Origin: Lactiplantibacillus plajomi
Lineage (GTDB): Bacteria; Bacillota; Bacilli; Lactobacillales; Lactobacillaceae
Length of the DNA stretch: 63,097 nucleotides
Assembly (NCBI RefSeq): GCF_005405405.1
Contig: NZ_BJDZ01000016.1
Coordinates: 1-63,097 of the forward strand
Direction of reading: 5' to 3'
The first letter of the stretch is position 1, and every line of letters starts with the position of its first letter. A program made the position numbers and the translations under genes. Below are positions 38,079 through 45,603 of this stretch, piece after piece. Under the pieces are notes generated by a model that saw only the letters and a program-made list of their open reading frames with translations, had not been told where the DNA came from and ran no database searches.

Positions 38079-38142
38079 GGTATCTTTAGGTACTTTGATA
38101 AACCGTTATCACCCCATTTTTTGCTTACAAAGGAGTTTTCAA

Positions 38143-39000
38143 ATGCAACGTCGAACAACTGATACTTTTTGGCGCCGCTTTTTAAAGGGCGTTATCATCG
38201 CCCTGGGATTCATCTTGCCGGGCGTGTCCGGTGGCGTTTTAGCCGCTATCCTGGGCATCTATGAACGGCTACTCGGATTTATGGCCCACTTCCGCCAAAA
38301 CTTCAAACGTGACTTTTGGTACTTTGTGCCGGTCGGCTTAGGGGGCATCGTTGGCATTGCCCTCCTGTCGGCCCCACTTGAATACTTACTCGCCCATACC
38401 CAGGTCATCGTGCTCTGGGGCTTTGCCGGCGCCATCGTCGGGACCTTACCAGCCCTGATGAAAACCGCGGTAAGCCGCGGCCCCCGCGATCTCTGGGACG
38501 TCCTCTGGTTTACCGCGACCTTTGTCATCAGTGGCGGACTCCTATACTTTATGAGTGAATTATTTGGCACTTTACCGGCCAACTTCGGTGGTTTTCTGGT
38601 GGCCGGGGCGCTGATCGCCTTAGGTGTGCTGGTGCCGGGCTTAAGCCCCTCCAATTTACTCCTGATTTTAGGGCTGTTCACGCCGATGCTGACCGGCTTT
38701 AAAAAATTGGACCTTGTCGGCGTTTACCTGCCGATTGCCATCGGTGGTGCCCTGGCGATGGTCCTCTTTTCAAAGTTGATGGACCACCTGCTACAAAAAT
38801 TCCATTCACGGGTTTACCACTTCATCCTGGGTATCGTTGCCGCCAGCACCTTACTGATTTTGATTCCGAACCCCTACGCGGCCGAAAGCATCTCTTACGC
38901 TGGCGCAACGGTTACGACCTACTTATTGAGTGCGGTTGCCGCCATCGTCGGTGTTCTGCTAGGTTTCTGGATGAGTCGCTTAGAAGCTAAATATAAATAG
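38143..39000 (+). CDS. DUF368 membrane protein, probable polyprenyl-phosphate translocase
   Basis: 285 residues with about eight to nine membrane segments. The DUF368 signature IALGFILPGVSGGVLAAILGIYERLL (near 17-42) is followed by the mirrored LIALGVLVPGLSPSNLLLILGLF. DUF368 proteins (PopT in Vibrio) have been shown to recycle undecaprenyl phosphate across the membrane; this role is transferred from the family. The ATG at 38143 follows AAAGGAG. It ends exactly where the convergent DUF1003 gene ends. Confidence 0.85.
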   Translation: MQRRTTDTFWRRFLKGVIIALGFILPGVSGGVLAAILGIYERLLGFMAHFRQNFKRDFWYFVPVGLGGIVGIALLSAPLEYLLAHTQVIVLWGFAGAIVGTLPALMKTAVSRGPRDLWDVLWFTATFVISGGLLYFMSELFGTLPANFGGFLVAGALIALGVLVPGLSPSNLLLILGLFTPMLTGFKKLDLVGVYLPIAIGGALAMVLFSKLMDHLLQKFHSRVYHFILGIVAASTLLILIPNPYAAESISYAGATVTTYLLSAVAAIVGVLLGFWMSRLEAKYK

Positions 39001-39738
39001 TCAGCGCTGATAACGGCGGCGACGGGGTTGCAACCGCCGCAATTCGTTGACCTGCGCCTGAAGTTCGCCTAACATCCGGGTCTGCATTTTTTGAATCTCG
39101 AGCATATTTGGTTCATTCTTTTGAATCAGGTGGTCGACTTTCGAATGCAGGACCCGGATTTCTTCTTCCGACTTGGCGTTCACCCGGAAGTCGTTGCGGG
39201 CTTCTAACCGGTCGTACTCGGCGGCCCGGTTCTGGCTCATCATAATCAGTGGAGCCTGAATTGCCGCTACCATGCTTAAAAATAAATTCAGCAAAATAAA
39301 CGGGTACGGGTCAAAATGATGACTAATTACCGGTAACACGTTTAACACCATCCAGGCAAGCATCACCGCCACAAACGACCCAATGAAGGCCCAACTCCCC
39401 CCGAAGTGCGCAACCGCATCCGCGACCCGCTGGCCAAACGTTAACGAAGATTCTAACTGGTCGTGAACATCCACCACTTGATATGTGTTCTTTGCGAGCA
39501 CTTTTGATAGCCGTTGATTGACCTGGTCATTTTCTTGATAATCCGTCGTGATCATCTGATCCATCTTTGCTAAGCGGTAATGGACCAAGTGTTCACTGCA
39601 AATAAAACTGTGGGCGTGGGCGTGCGGATAATCCGCTAAAATCATCGTACGTAGTTCGGGCGCCAACTCGTGTAACTGTACCCCGTCCACTAACCGGTAC
39701 CGTTGTTGGTCCACTAAGCAAATCGCCGACTTTGTCAT
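39001..39738 (-). CDS. DUF1003 membrane protein
   Basis: 245 residues. The N-terminal 90 residues are cytosolic. The DUF1003 core has two membrane helices (WAFIGSFVAVMLAWMVLNVL and PYPFILLNLFLSMVAAIQAPLIMMSQNR, near 115-170). A long C-terminal coiled coil (EEEIRVLHSKVDHLIQK...) ends in a basic tail RRRRYQR. Function unknown. It converges with DUF368 with no spacer. Confidence 0.85.
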   Translation of the reverse strand: MTKSAICLVDQQRYRLVDGVQLHELAPELRTMILADYPHAHAHSFICSEHLVHYRLAKMDQMITTDYQENDQVNQRLSKVLAKNTYQVVDVHDQLESSLTFGQRVADAVAHFGGSWAFIGSFVAVMLAWMVLNVLPVISHHFDPYPFILLNLFLSMVAAIQAPLIMMSQNRAAEYDRLEARNDFRVNAKSEEEIRVLHSKVDHLIQKNEPNMLEIQKMQTRMLGELQAQVNELRRLQPRRRRYQR

Positions 39739-39838
39739 TTAAAATCACACCTTACTGTTTAATTAGTTAATAGTCGTGTTCATTATACCCACAATCACGG
39801 CAGTTACCCGTACCACAACCACTTAAAAAAGCACCCAA

Positions 39839-39876
39839 AAACCCGTCGCCTCGTTTCAAGGCGGCGGGTTACTTTT
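39839..39876. terminator. hairpin terminator downstream of the DUF960 gene
   Basis: AACCCGTCGCCT (39840-39851) and AGGCGGCGGGTT (39859-39870) pair with one G-U, flanked by A- and T-rich runs. It lies about 45 bp past the stop of the minus-strand DUF960 gene and about 100 bp upstream of the DUF1003 start. Confidence 0.8.
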
Positions 39877-39920
39877 CTAACAATGCCCTCTTTGGTTCGA
39901 TCGACTAGTAAACTAACCGA

Positions 39921-40229
39921 CTAGACGGCTAATTCACTTAATAACATCATTGTCTGGTACTGGCCATCATCCAGGACCGCAACCATTTCTGGAAACTGGT
40001 CCTGGTAATCGATTGGTAAGTCAAACTCGAGGATCGACTGGTGCCGGTCGTCAAAAACCACCGTAAGCCGGTCTGAACGTTCGATCAACGCAAACTGCAA
40101 GACCGCTCCGAGACGGACGACCCCCGTTAAGTCTTGGTCGATGACGTCCCAAATACCGTCAATCACGGCACTTGGAAGCTTGGCTGCCAACCCGAGGGTC
40201 GCAAACCGTTCTTCCCGTGCTTCAAACAT
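39921..40229 (-). CDS. DUF960 family protein
   Basis: 102 residues. The start MFEAREERFATLGLAAKLP and the following IDGIWDVIDQ match the DUF960 family, small staygreen-like proteins of unknown function in lactic acid bacteria. The ATG at 40229 has a GGGGTGG site; GTG codons upstream are less likely. It follows a small unknown gene (40256-40588) in the same direction. Confidence 0.75.
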   Translation of the reverse strand: MFEAREERFATLGLAAKLPSAVIDGIWDVIDQDLTGVVRLGAVLQFALIERSDRLTVVFDDRHQSILEFDLPIDYQDQFPEMVAVLDDGQYQTMMLLSELAV

Positions 40230-40255
40230 GCGCACCACCCCGTTTCTTTTATCCC

Positions 40256-40588
40256 TTAGTTATCGCGGACGACTACGGCCACCGTTTTTTCGATTCGAAG
40301 AAACAGGCCCTGGGAATCCTGCCGAAAATCGGCTTCCAGCGTCGCTCCGGTCGGTTTGATCTGGCCCACCACGGACCCGGTCGTACCGTAGATATCAATA
40401 TTTTGATGCGCCGAATCCCACTTAACGGTCCAGTAGCTGCCTTCTAATGCTTCGTCAACGAAGTACTGGGTTCCAGCTAGTACCGCGTCGTTAATCACAC
40501 TACTTTCATCAGCGGTCATGCCGGCGTCTAGTTCCCACCGCAGTTTCTGACCGACCTCCAGCATATCGCCTGGAATTAAATTTTGCAC
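40256..40588 (-). CDS. hypothetical protein
   Basis: 110 residues, acidic, beta-rich, not recognised (MQNLIPGDMLEVGQKLRWELD...WTVKWDSAHQNIDIYG). GTG at 40588 with GGAGG eight bases upstream is the best start; another GTG at 40603 has no site. It is co-directional with the DUF960 gene after 26 bp. Confidence 0.6.
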   Translation of the reverse strand: MQNLIPGDMLEVGQKLRWELDAGMTADESSVINDAVLAGTQYFVDEALEGSYWTVKWDSAHQNIDIYGTTGSVVGQIKPTGATLEADFRQDSQGLFLRIEKTVAVVVRDN

Positions 40589-40652
40589 GCTACATTCCTC
40601 CACTCATTAATCAATAATTTCATGATACCATACTCCAACGGATGGCACGGCT

Positions 40653-41441
40653 TTAGGGCTCGTCACCGGTCGCTTCCGCCATAAACTTCCGCCGGACGTC
40701 AGCCGCAATTTCCCGCATCCGGTCGGGGGTATCCGCCTGTGCCAAGCGGTAACCGATAAAGTACGGCGACACGTTAAATAACGGGATCACTTTGCAGACG
40801 ATCCGGTCACCAAGTGGGTAGAAAAATAGGTTGTAACTATCGCAGCGCCCGTTAAAGTAGTCGTTTAAACACCAGCGCACCACGGTTTGAACGGCATCCG
40901 CCATCCGCGCTACGTCGTCGCTAGTCGCGGCCACGTTAAACTCGACAAACCCCATGACGGGTTGATCGGAAACCGTGACTTGTAGCTCACCGTCGCTCAC
41001 AATCGGGTAGCCGCTTAAATTTTCCGGCACGATGTTACCGTAGCCGTCAACGTCGTCCAACCCAACAATTTGCATGTGCGGGTGCCGTAAGCTCCCGCCG
41101 GAATGCGGTCCGTAATTTTTATAAAGTAGCACCGATTCGTACTTGCCACTGGCGATTGCTGCTTGCCAGTGTTTGAGGGTAAAGGCAAAAATGTCCCGGT
41201 TTTGTTGCCGCGAATAGGTCGCAATGTCCCCATCGTGGTCGGCAGTTTCGATCACGATCGTCTGCCAAGTGGCTTGTAACGTCGGAAACTTGTTTAATAG
41301 CCAAATCCGATCGTCTTCCTGCGCCAAAACGTCAGTCAACGTGTCCGGATCACAAAACGGGCAGGCGTTTTGGCGGTGACGGATATTTTCCGGCTTGCCT
41401 TTCGCAATGTTAGTATCAAAAATTAACGGGTGTGCTTGCAT
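40653..41441 (-). CDS. DUF4931 / GalT-like HIT-superfamily protein
   Basis: 262 residues resembling galactose-1-phosphate uridylyltransferase in two ways: a CPFC zinc-type motif at 27-30 and the active-site HPHMQ at 120-124 in GGSLRHPHMQIVG. The histidine triad of nucleotidyl transferases is thus conserved. The protein is shorter than GalT, and it is not next to galK or galE. It probably acts on a nucleotide-sugar or dinucleotide substrate; the exact reaction is unknown. Confidence 0.8.
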   Translation of the reverse strand: MQAHPLIFDTNIAKGKPENIRHRQNACPFCDPDTLTDVLAQEDDRIWLLNKFPTLQATWQTIVIETADHDGDIATYSRQQNRDIFAFTLKHWQAAIASGKYESVLLYKNYGPHSGGSLRHPHMQIVGLDDVDGYGNIVPENLSGYPIVSDGELQVTVSDQPVMGFVEFNVAATSDDVARMADAVQTVVRWCLNDYFNGRCDSYNLFFYPLGDRIVCKVIPLFNVSPYFIGYRLAQADTPDRMREIAADVRRKFMAEATGDEP

Positions 41442-41489
41442 TCAAAATCCATTCCTTTCAACTCGTAACGAAAGTCCTTCGTCACGCAT

Positions 41490-41521
41490 AAAAATAGCGC
41501 CTGGGAAATTCCCAAACGCTA
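41490..41521 (-). terminator. terminator of the HicB-like gene
   Basis: On the minus strand TAGCGTTTGGGAA pairs with TTCCCAGGCGCTA (small internal mismatch) and is followed by ATTTTTA. Confidence 0.7.
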
Positions 41522-41532
41522 CGGTCAAACAA

Positions 41533-41826
41533 TTAATTCATCGGTTCCGGGATATCCGCGTCGGGCCCGAACTGAACGTCGGCCATGGTGATCCACACGA
41601 CAAACTCCGTCGAGGCGAGCCGCCAAAATTGCGGGTCGGACGCTGGTGGTAACGGCCGTTCAAACAATGCAATGGCTAGCGCGTTAGCAGCGTTATCCGC
41701 AGCAACTTGAACGCTGGCACCAAAGGTCTGCGCCGCCGGAACGTCTGGAAAGCGCACGTCCCAGTAAGTTCCCTCATCACGAAAAATTGCCGGGTACTTA
41801 ACTTCTACGTTACGACTCAATGCCAT
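41533..41826 (-). CDS. HicB-like antitoxin domain protein without a partner
   Basis: 97 residues. YPAIFRDEGTYWDVRFPDVPAAQTFGASVQVAADNAANALAIAL is the RNase H-like HicB fold. The C-terminal part (FWRLASTEFVVWITMADV) is unusual and lacks a clear DNA-binding motif. No HicA-type toxin gene (60-80 codons) lies on either side. It is probably an orphan relative that has another role. The start is uncertain between ATG 41826 and a TTG a few codons later. Confidence 0.7.
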   Translation of the reverse strand: MALSRNVEVKYPAIFRDEGTYWDVRFPDVPAAQTFGASVQVAADNAANALAIALFERPLPPASDPQFWRLASTEFVVWITMADVQFGPDADIPEPMN

Positions 41827-41884
41827 CACTCCACTTCATTGATTTTAAGCTCATTATACCGAATAATCCGTCAATTACCTAGCG

Positions 41885-42583
41885 CTAATCGCCCATCGTA
41901 GTAATGTACGAGCCAGATTTATCGGTGACCACTTTATAATTACCTTTATTGGACTCACCATACTTGATAGCGTCCTCACGGTTATCAAACTTCTGGGTGC
42001 CACTGGCGCTACCCGCACTGCTTGAGGAGCTCGCACTTGAAGACTGTGACTCGCTGTGACTAGTGGCCGACGACGTGTGGGAACTACTCGTAGCGTGACT
42101 GCTAGTTGTCTGATGACTCGCCGCATTGTCGGTTGCATTCGTCGTGTTAGCACTAACGTTGCCAGTTGCGCTGTCCGAAGACGTCGCACCTTGCGTGTCC
42201 GTCGTATCAGTATCCGTGTCAGCCGTTGTCTCACTCGTCGTGGTACTATCGGTACTATCAGTACTGGTCGTATCATCCGAAGACGACGCCTTCCTAGCCG
42301 CCTTTTTACGACTTTTCTTCTTACTGCTTGCGGCCGAAGACGAGCTACTTGATTCGGTCATTTCCACGCTATCCTGACTGGTCGTCGCGTTCACAAAATA
42401 AACGATCGTACCGCCTAGCGCAAGGACGATCAACGCTAACACCCAAATCGATAAATGGCGCGTCTTCTTAGGTCCCGGCGTTTTCTTAGGACCAGTTGGT
42501 GGCGTTGCTGAGCGGCGCGTCTTACCGGTTTCAGCTTCACGCGCCTTTAAGCGCGACATCCGGGTTGGTTCTTTTTCAGGCAT
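41885..42583 (-). CDS. Ser/Thr-rich single-pass membrane protein
   Basis: 232 residues. A basic cytosolic tail (1-40, TPPTGPKKTPGPKK) is followed by one TM (about 45-65, IWVLALIVLALGGTIVYFV). An extracellular part of about 130 residues made mostly of S, T, D and A comes next, with KKKSRKKAARK near its start. It ends in a small motif (KFDNREDAIKYGESNKGNYKVVTD). It looks like a surface-exposed stalk with a tiny C-terminal domain. Low complexity makes assignment uncertain. Confidence 0.75.
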   Translation of the reverse strand: MPEKEPTRMSRLKAREAETGKTRRSATPPTGPKKTPGPKKTRHLSIWVLALIVLALGGTIVYFVNATTSQDSVEMTESSSSSSAASSKKKSRKKAARKASSSDDTTSTDSTDSTTTSETTADTDTDTTDTQGATSSDSATGNVSANTTNATDNAASHQTTSSHATSSSHTSSATSHSESQSSSASSSSSAGSASGTQKFDNREDAIKYGESNKGNYKVVTDKSGSYITTMGD

Positions 42584-42669
42584 TCGCTTCCGCACTTCCT
42601 TTCTTGCTTTCGCAAGTTTACCATATTTTAACTGACCTGTCGTGGTCTGCTGGTAAACACAATTAAGAC

Positions 42670-43425
42670 TTAACTAATCGGGGCAGCTGCTTGTGCCTGC
42701 CGCGTTAACTCGTCGTAATATTTCGCATTCGTCCCGTAAATGTAGGGAATCAGCCATAATTGACCGATACCTAAGGTGAACATACTTAAAATCGCCCAAC
42801 CGATAAAGCTAACTTGTAGCCAGAAAAACTGCCACTTATGACCAGCCATCAATCGTCGGCTGGTCGTAACCGCGTCACGAAAACGCGGTCGTGCCTGACC
42901 TTGCGGTGTTGCCGCCAGCATATCCTTATAAACGTAGAAACTTTGCGAGTACGCGTACAGTTTGATGATTCCAGGTACGATCAGCAGCAACATCCACAAG
43001 AAGACGAGTACGGCCTGATAAATGGCCAGCCCGAAGATTCCCCAAACGTAGTGCTTAGTGAACCCGACCGTGGAGTCCGCAACCGGATGGATTTCCCGTT
43101 GTGGTTGCCGTACCCAGTCTAACATGGCATAACTGGTCCCGACCTTAAACGTTTTGACAACCAACCAAATGATCAGTTCGAAGACGAGCGCCAGGACGAC
43201 GATCGCGGCGACCAACGTTAATTCCTGTAGGCTGACGTTTGACGCGATCGCACTGGTTGTACTTCCGTAGTCGCCACTTTGCATTTGATCACGCATGTCC
43301 GACTGGGTCGCCATGACCGAAAACATCGATAACAGGCTGACCACGATACAGAGTCCGACGGCGTGCCGCCAGCGTCCCCTAAATAGTTGCTTAACTTCCG
43401 TTTTTAATTCCGCTCTGGTTTTCAT
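42670..43425 (-). CDS. DUF975 integral membrane protein
   Basis: 251 residues with about five to six membrane segments. Characteristic pieces are RGRWRHAVGLCIVVSLL, FKVGTSYAMLDWVR, LIVPGIIKLYAYSQSFYV (central), SRRLMAGHKWQFFWLQVSFIGW and LGIGQLWLIPYIYGTNAKYYDEL at the end. This is the DUF975 pattern found in many Firmicutes. Function unknown. It precedes the Ser/Thr-rich protein gene in the same direction, after a 74-bp gap. Confidence 0.85.
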   Translation of the reverse strand: MKTRAELKTEVKQLFRGRWRHAVGLCIVVSLLSMFSVMATQSDMRDQMQSGDYGSTTSAIASNVSLQELTLVAAIVVLALVFELIIWLVVKTFKVGTSYAMLDWVRQPQREIHPVADSTVGFTKHYVWGIFGLAIYQAVLVFLWMLLLIVPGIIKLYAYSQSFYVYKDMLAATPQGQARPRFRDAVTTSRRLMAGHKWQFFWLQVSFIGWAILSMFTLGIGQLWLIPYIYGTNAKYYDELTRQAQAAAPIS

Positions 43426-43491
43426 ATAAGCTGACCACTCCCCATCACTTAATTATACTCGTTCACCGTACTTTAAGGGTTAAAACTCGTC

Positions 43492-43528
43492 AAAAAGCCG
43501 ACTGAGACGGTGGTCCAGTCGGCTTTCA
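43492..43528 (-). terminator. terminator of the degV-GNAT unit
   Basis: AAAGCCGACTG and CAGTCGGCTTT arms, followed on the minus strand by TTTTTGAC. Confidence 0.8.
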
Positions 43529-43531
43529 CTT

Positions 43532-43972
43532 TTACGGTTTAACTAATGTTTTTTTCAGGATCACGACGGACGCCCCGTCCTCTTCAAAGGGCCCCGCTGT
43601 GACCCGGTAGCCACACTGTTCATAAAACGACTGCGCCGACAGTTCGCCATCAATGCGGCCGGACGTAAAGCCACTGGCGAGCGCCCACTTTTCAGCCGCT
43701 GTCAATAACTGCCGACCTAAGCCACGGCCACGGTAAGCTTTACGGGTACAAACTCGACCAAAGCGCATCGTCTGGTCGGCTTGCGGTTCCAACCGCAACG
43801 TTGCGACCGGTAAAGCGGGCTTTAAATACAACACACCGTAGAGCCGTTCATCCGTGTCCTTATCATCAAACTCAACTGCAGCCGGGATTGCCCGTTCTTC
43901 AACGAAGACTGCCTGACGCAGGGCGTAGGCCGCCGCCCGGTTCGGTGCGTCGTTTGAAAAGGTAATCGTCAT
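43532..43972 (-). CDS. GNAT family N-acetyltransferase
   Basis: 146 residues. Acetyl-CoA loop RVCTRKAYRGRGLGRQLLTAAEKWA (near 73-97), then GELSAQSFYEQCGYRVTAGPFEEDGASVVILKK. The N-terminus (YALRQAVFVEERAIPAAVEFDDKD) recalls the ElaA-like branch. The substrate is unknown. The start overlaps the degV stop by 4 bp (ATGA), so the genes are translationally coupled. Confidence 0.85.
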   Translation of the reverse strand: MTITFSNDAPNRAAAYALRQAVFVEERAIPAAVEFDDKDTDERLYGVLYLKPALPVATLRLEPQADQTMRFGRVCTRKAYRGRGLGRQLLTAAEKWALASGFTSGRIDGELSAQSFYEQCGYRVTAGPFEEDGASVVILKKTLVKP

Positions 43973-44841
43973 GCGTCGTAGGCCTTATCAATATCTTTGA
44001 GCCACGCGAGTGCTAACGATTTATCCCCCAAGTGGGCCCCGATAACCGGACCAAAGTAGGTCAGGTCAATCGGCATGTCCGGATACTGCTTTTGTAACTT
44101 GGCTTTCCACGCTTGCGCCGCTTCCAAGTTATTCCCCTGGACAATGATCGCCCGTAGCGGGTAGTCCACCTTAGCCTTCGCTTCAGCGAACAGGTGCTCG
44201 ACCCTAGCTAACGCTTTCTTAGTCGAACGGACCTTCTCAAATGCCACGATTTCGTGATTATCGTCAAACGTCAATAGTGGCTTAATTCGTAAGACGCTGC
44301 CAATAAAGGCCGAAGCGTTCGACAAGCGGCCCCCGCGAACCAAATTTTGCAAGTCGTCAACGATGAAATATTCCCCCATTGACGCCCGCAAATCATCTAG
44401 CCGGGCTAAAATCGTTTCAACATCCGCCCCGGCCTTCGCCATCCGGGCCGCTTCTAACGCTAAGTAACCCATCAAACGCACCGTGATTTGTGAATCGTAC
44501 GGATACAACTTGATATTATCGACCATGTTGCGCATCTTCAGCAAACTGTTATAAAAGCCTGAAATGGTGCTAGCCAAATGAATACTGATTACGGCATCGT
44601 AACCCTGATCGCCCAAGTGGTTATAAAACGCCACCATTTCCCCAACGGGCGGTTGCGACGTGCTTGGGAAGGACTTAAATGATTTCATATTAGCGTAAAA
44701 GTCGGCCGTAGTAATGTCCACGCCCTCTTGATACACCTTTCCATCTATAATCACCGGAATCGGCACAACGTGGATATCGTTATCCGCGACCTCTTGCGGT
44801 GTCAAATAGCTGGTGCTGTCAGTAACAACAGCAATCTTCAT
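43969..44841 (-). CDS. DegV family fatty-acid binding protein
   Basis: 290 residues from ATG 44841. DegV/FakB proteins present a bound fatty acid to the kinase FakA for phosphorylation. IAVVTDSTSYLTPQEV opens the protein. FPSTSQPPVGEM (58-69) holds the lipid-contact Ser/Thr loop, and VDDLQNLVRGGRLSNASAFIGSVLRIKPLL is the conserved central helix region. The upstream GTG at 44850 is an alternative. It is not linked here to a fakA gene. Confidence 0.9.
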   Translation of the reverse strand: MKIAVVTDSTSYLTPQEVADNDIHVVPIPVIIDGKVYQEGVDITTADFYANMKSFKSFPSTSQPPVGEMVAFYNHLGDQGYDAVISIHLASTISGFYNSLLKMRNMVDNIKLYPYDSQITVRLMGYLALEAARMAKAGADVETILARLDDLRASMGEYFIVDDLQNLVRGGRLSNASAFIGSVLRIKPLLTFDDNHEIVAFEKVRSTKKALARVEHLFAEAKAKVDYPLRAIIVQGNNLEAAQAWKAKLQKQYPDMPIDLTYFGPVIGAHLGDKSLALAWLKDIDKAYDA

Positions 44842-44930
44842 GACATACACCTACTTCTCATCTATAAAGTAATATTCATCATCATAGCATAAAATGCGCG
44901 CTGACTCTACCGGGTACCATTAATCAATGC

Positions 44931-45353
44931 TTAAGATTCTAACGAACGGTCAATTGATTTGTTCAACCGGTTCAGTAAGATGCGCAACAAGTTTTGCTCA
45001 TCTTGGGGCCACTTATCAAAAACGACCGTTTCGTAATCAGCGTAGGCCTGGTTGATGGCAGAAACCGCTTGTTCACCGGTCGGAGTTACTGAATAAATCA
45101 ACTGCCGGCGATCACGTCCCACCGCCTGCTTACTCAAACAGTCCTTTTTAACTAGGCTGGCAAGTTGGCGGCTCAACGTCGACGTGTCTAACTGCATGAT
45201 TGTTGCCAATTTCTCCTGGGTATCGTGGCCGGCCTGCAATTGAATCAGTAACTGCCATTCCGCCACGGTCACCCCCTGGGCCTTCGTAATTTTTTTCAAC
45301 ATGCTGGTTTGCTGTTTTGCTGACGCGGCAAGCGCGGCTAAACTTGATTTCAT
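44931..45353 (-). CDS. MarR family transcriptional regulator
   Basis: 140 residues, a winged HTH with dimerisation helices: GVTVAEWQLLIQLQAGHDTQEKLATIMQLDTSTLSRQLASLVKKDCL, then the wing VGRDRRQLIYSVTPTGEQAV. ATG 45353 follows AGGAGG by seven bases. Its -10 region (TATAAT on the minus strand, 45388-45393) lies within the imperfect palindrome TGTATTATACA, a likely autorepressor site. The divergent neighbour is rqcH, 250 bp away; no obvious target is adjacent. Confidence 0.88.
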   Translation of the reverse strand: MKSSLAALAASAKQQTSMLKKITKAQGVTVAEWQLLIQLQAGHDTQEKLATIMQLDTSTLSRQLASLVKKDCLSKQAVGRDRRQLIYSVTPTGEQAVSAINQAYADYETVVFDKWPQDEQNLLRILLNRLNKSIDRSLES

Positions 45354-45509
45354 CACGCATCCTCCTAAAAAAGCTAATTCCTATGTATTATACAATATCT
45401 AGCCAACCGGCGCACCCGTATTTCAGCAAAAATCACGTTAACTTGGTTTTTGTATATAGCAGTATTATTGATCACGGATACGGTGGGCCGCCGTCGTCAA
45501 GCCGACCAG

Positions 45510-45539
45510 TTGCCTTTCACCCCGCGCAAACGGTATACT
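45510..45539 (+). promoter_or_regulatory. promoter of rqcH
   Basis: TTGCCT (45510-45515), an 18-nt spacer and TATACT (45534-45539), about 65 nt upstream of the start codon. Confidence 0.55.
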
Positions 45540-45603
45540 AATAGGCGATTGACTGTGCAGATCCACAGTTCTGAACGTAAACTAGAAGAAAGCGAGTGAT
45601 CAC

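Noticed and set aside
41875-42276. 133-codon minus-strand frame rich in Arg within the Ser/Thr-rich gene
   Set aside because: Produced by reading the low-complexity Ser/Thr codons in another frame.
42056-42377. Plus-strand frames of 83 and 98 codons opposite the Ser/Thr-rich gene
   Set aside because: Mirror translations of repetitive codons without ribosome binding sites.
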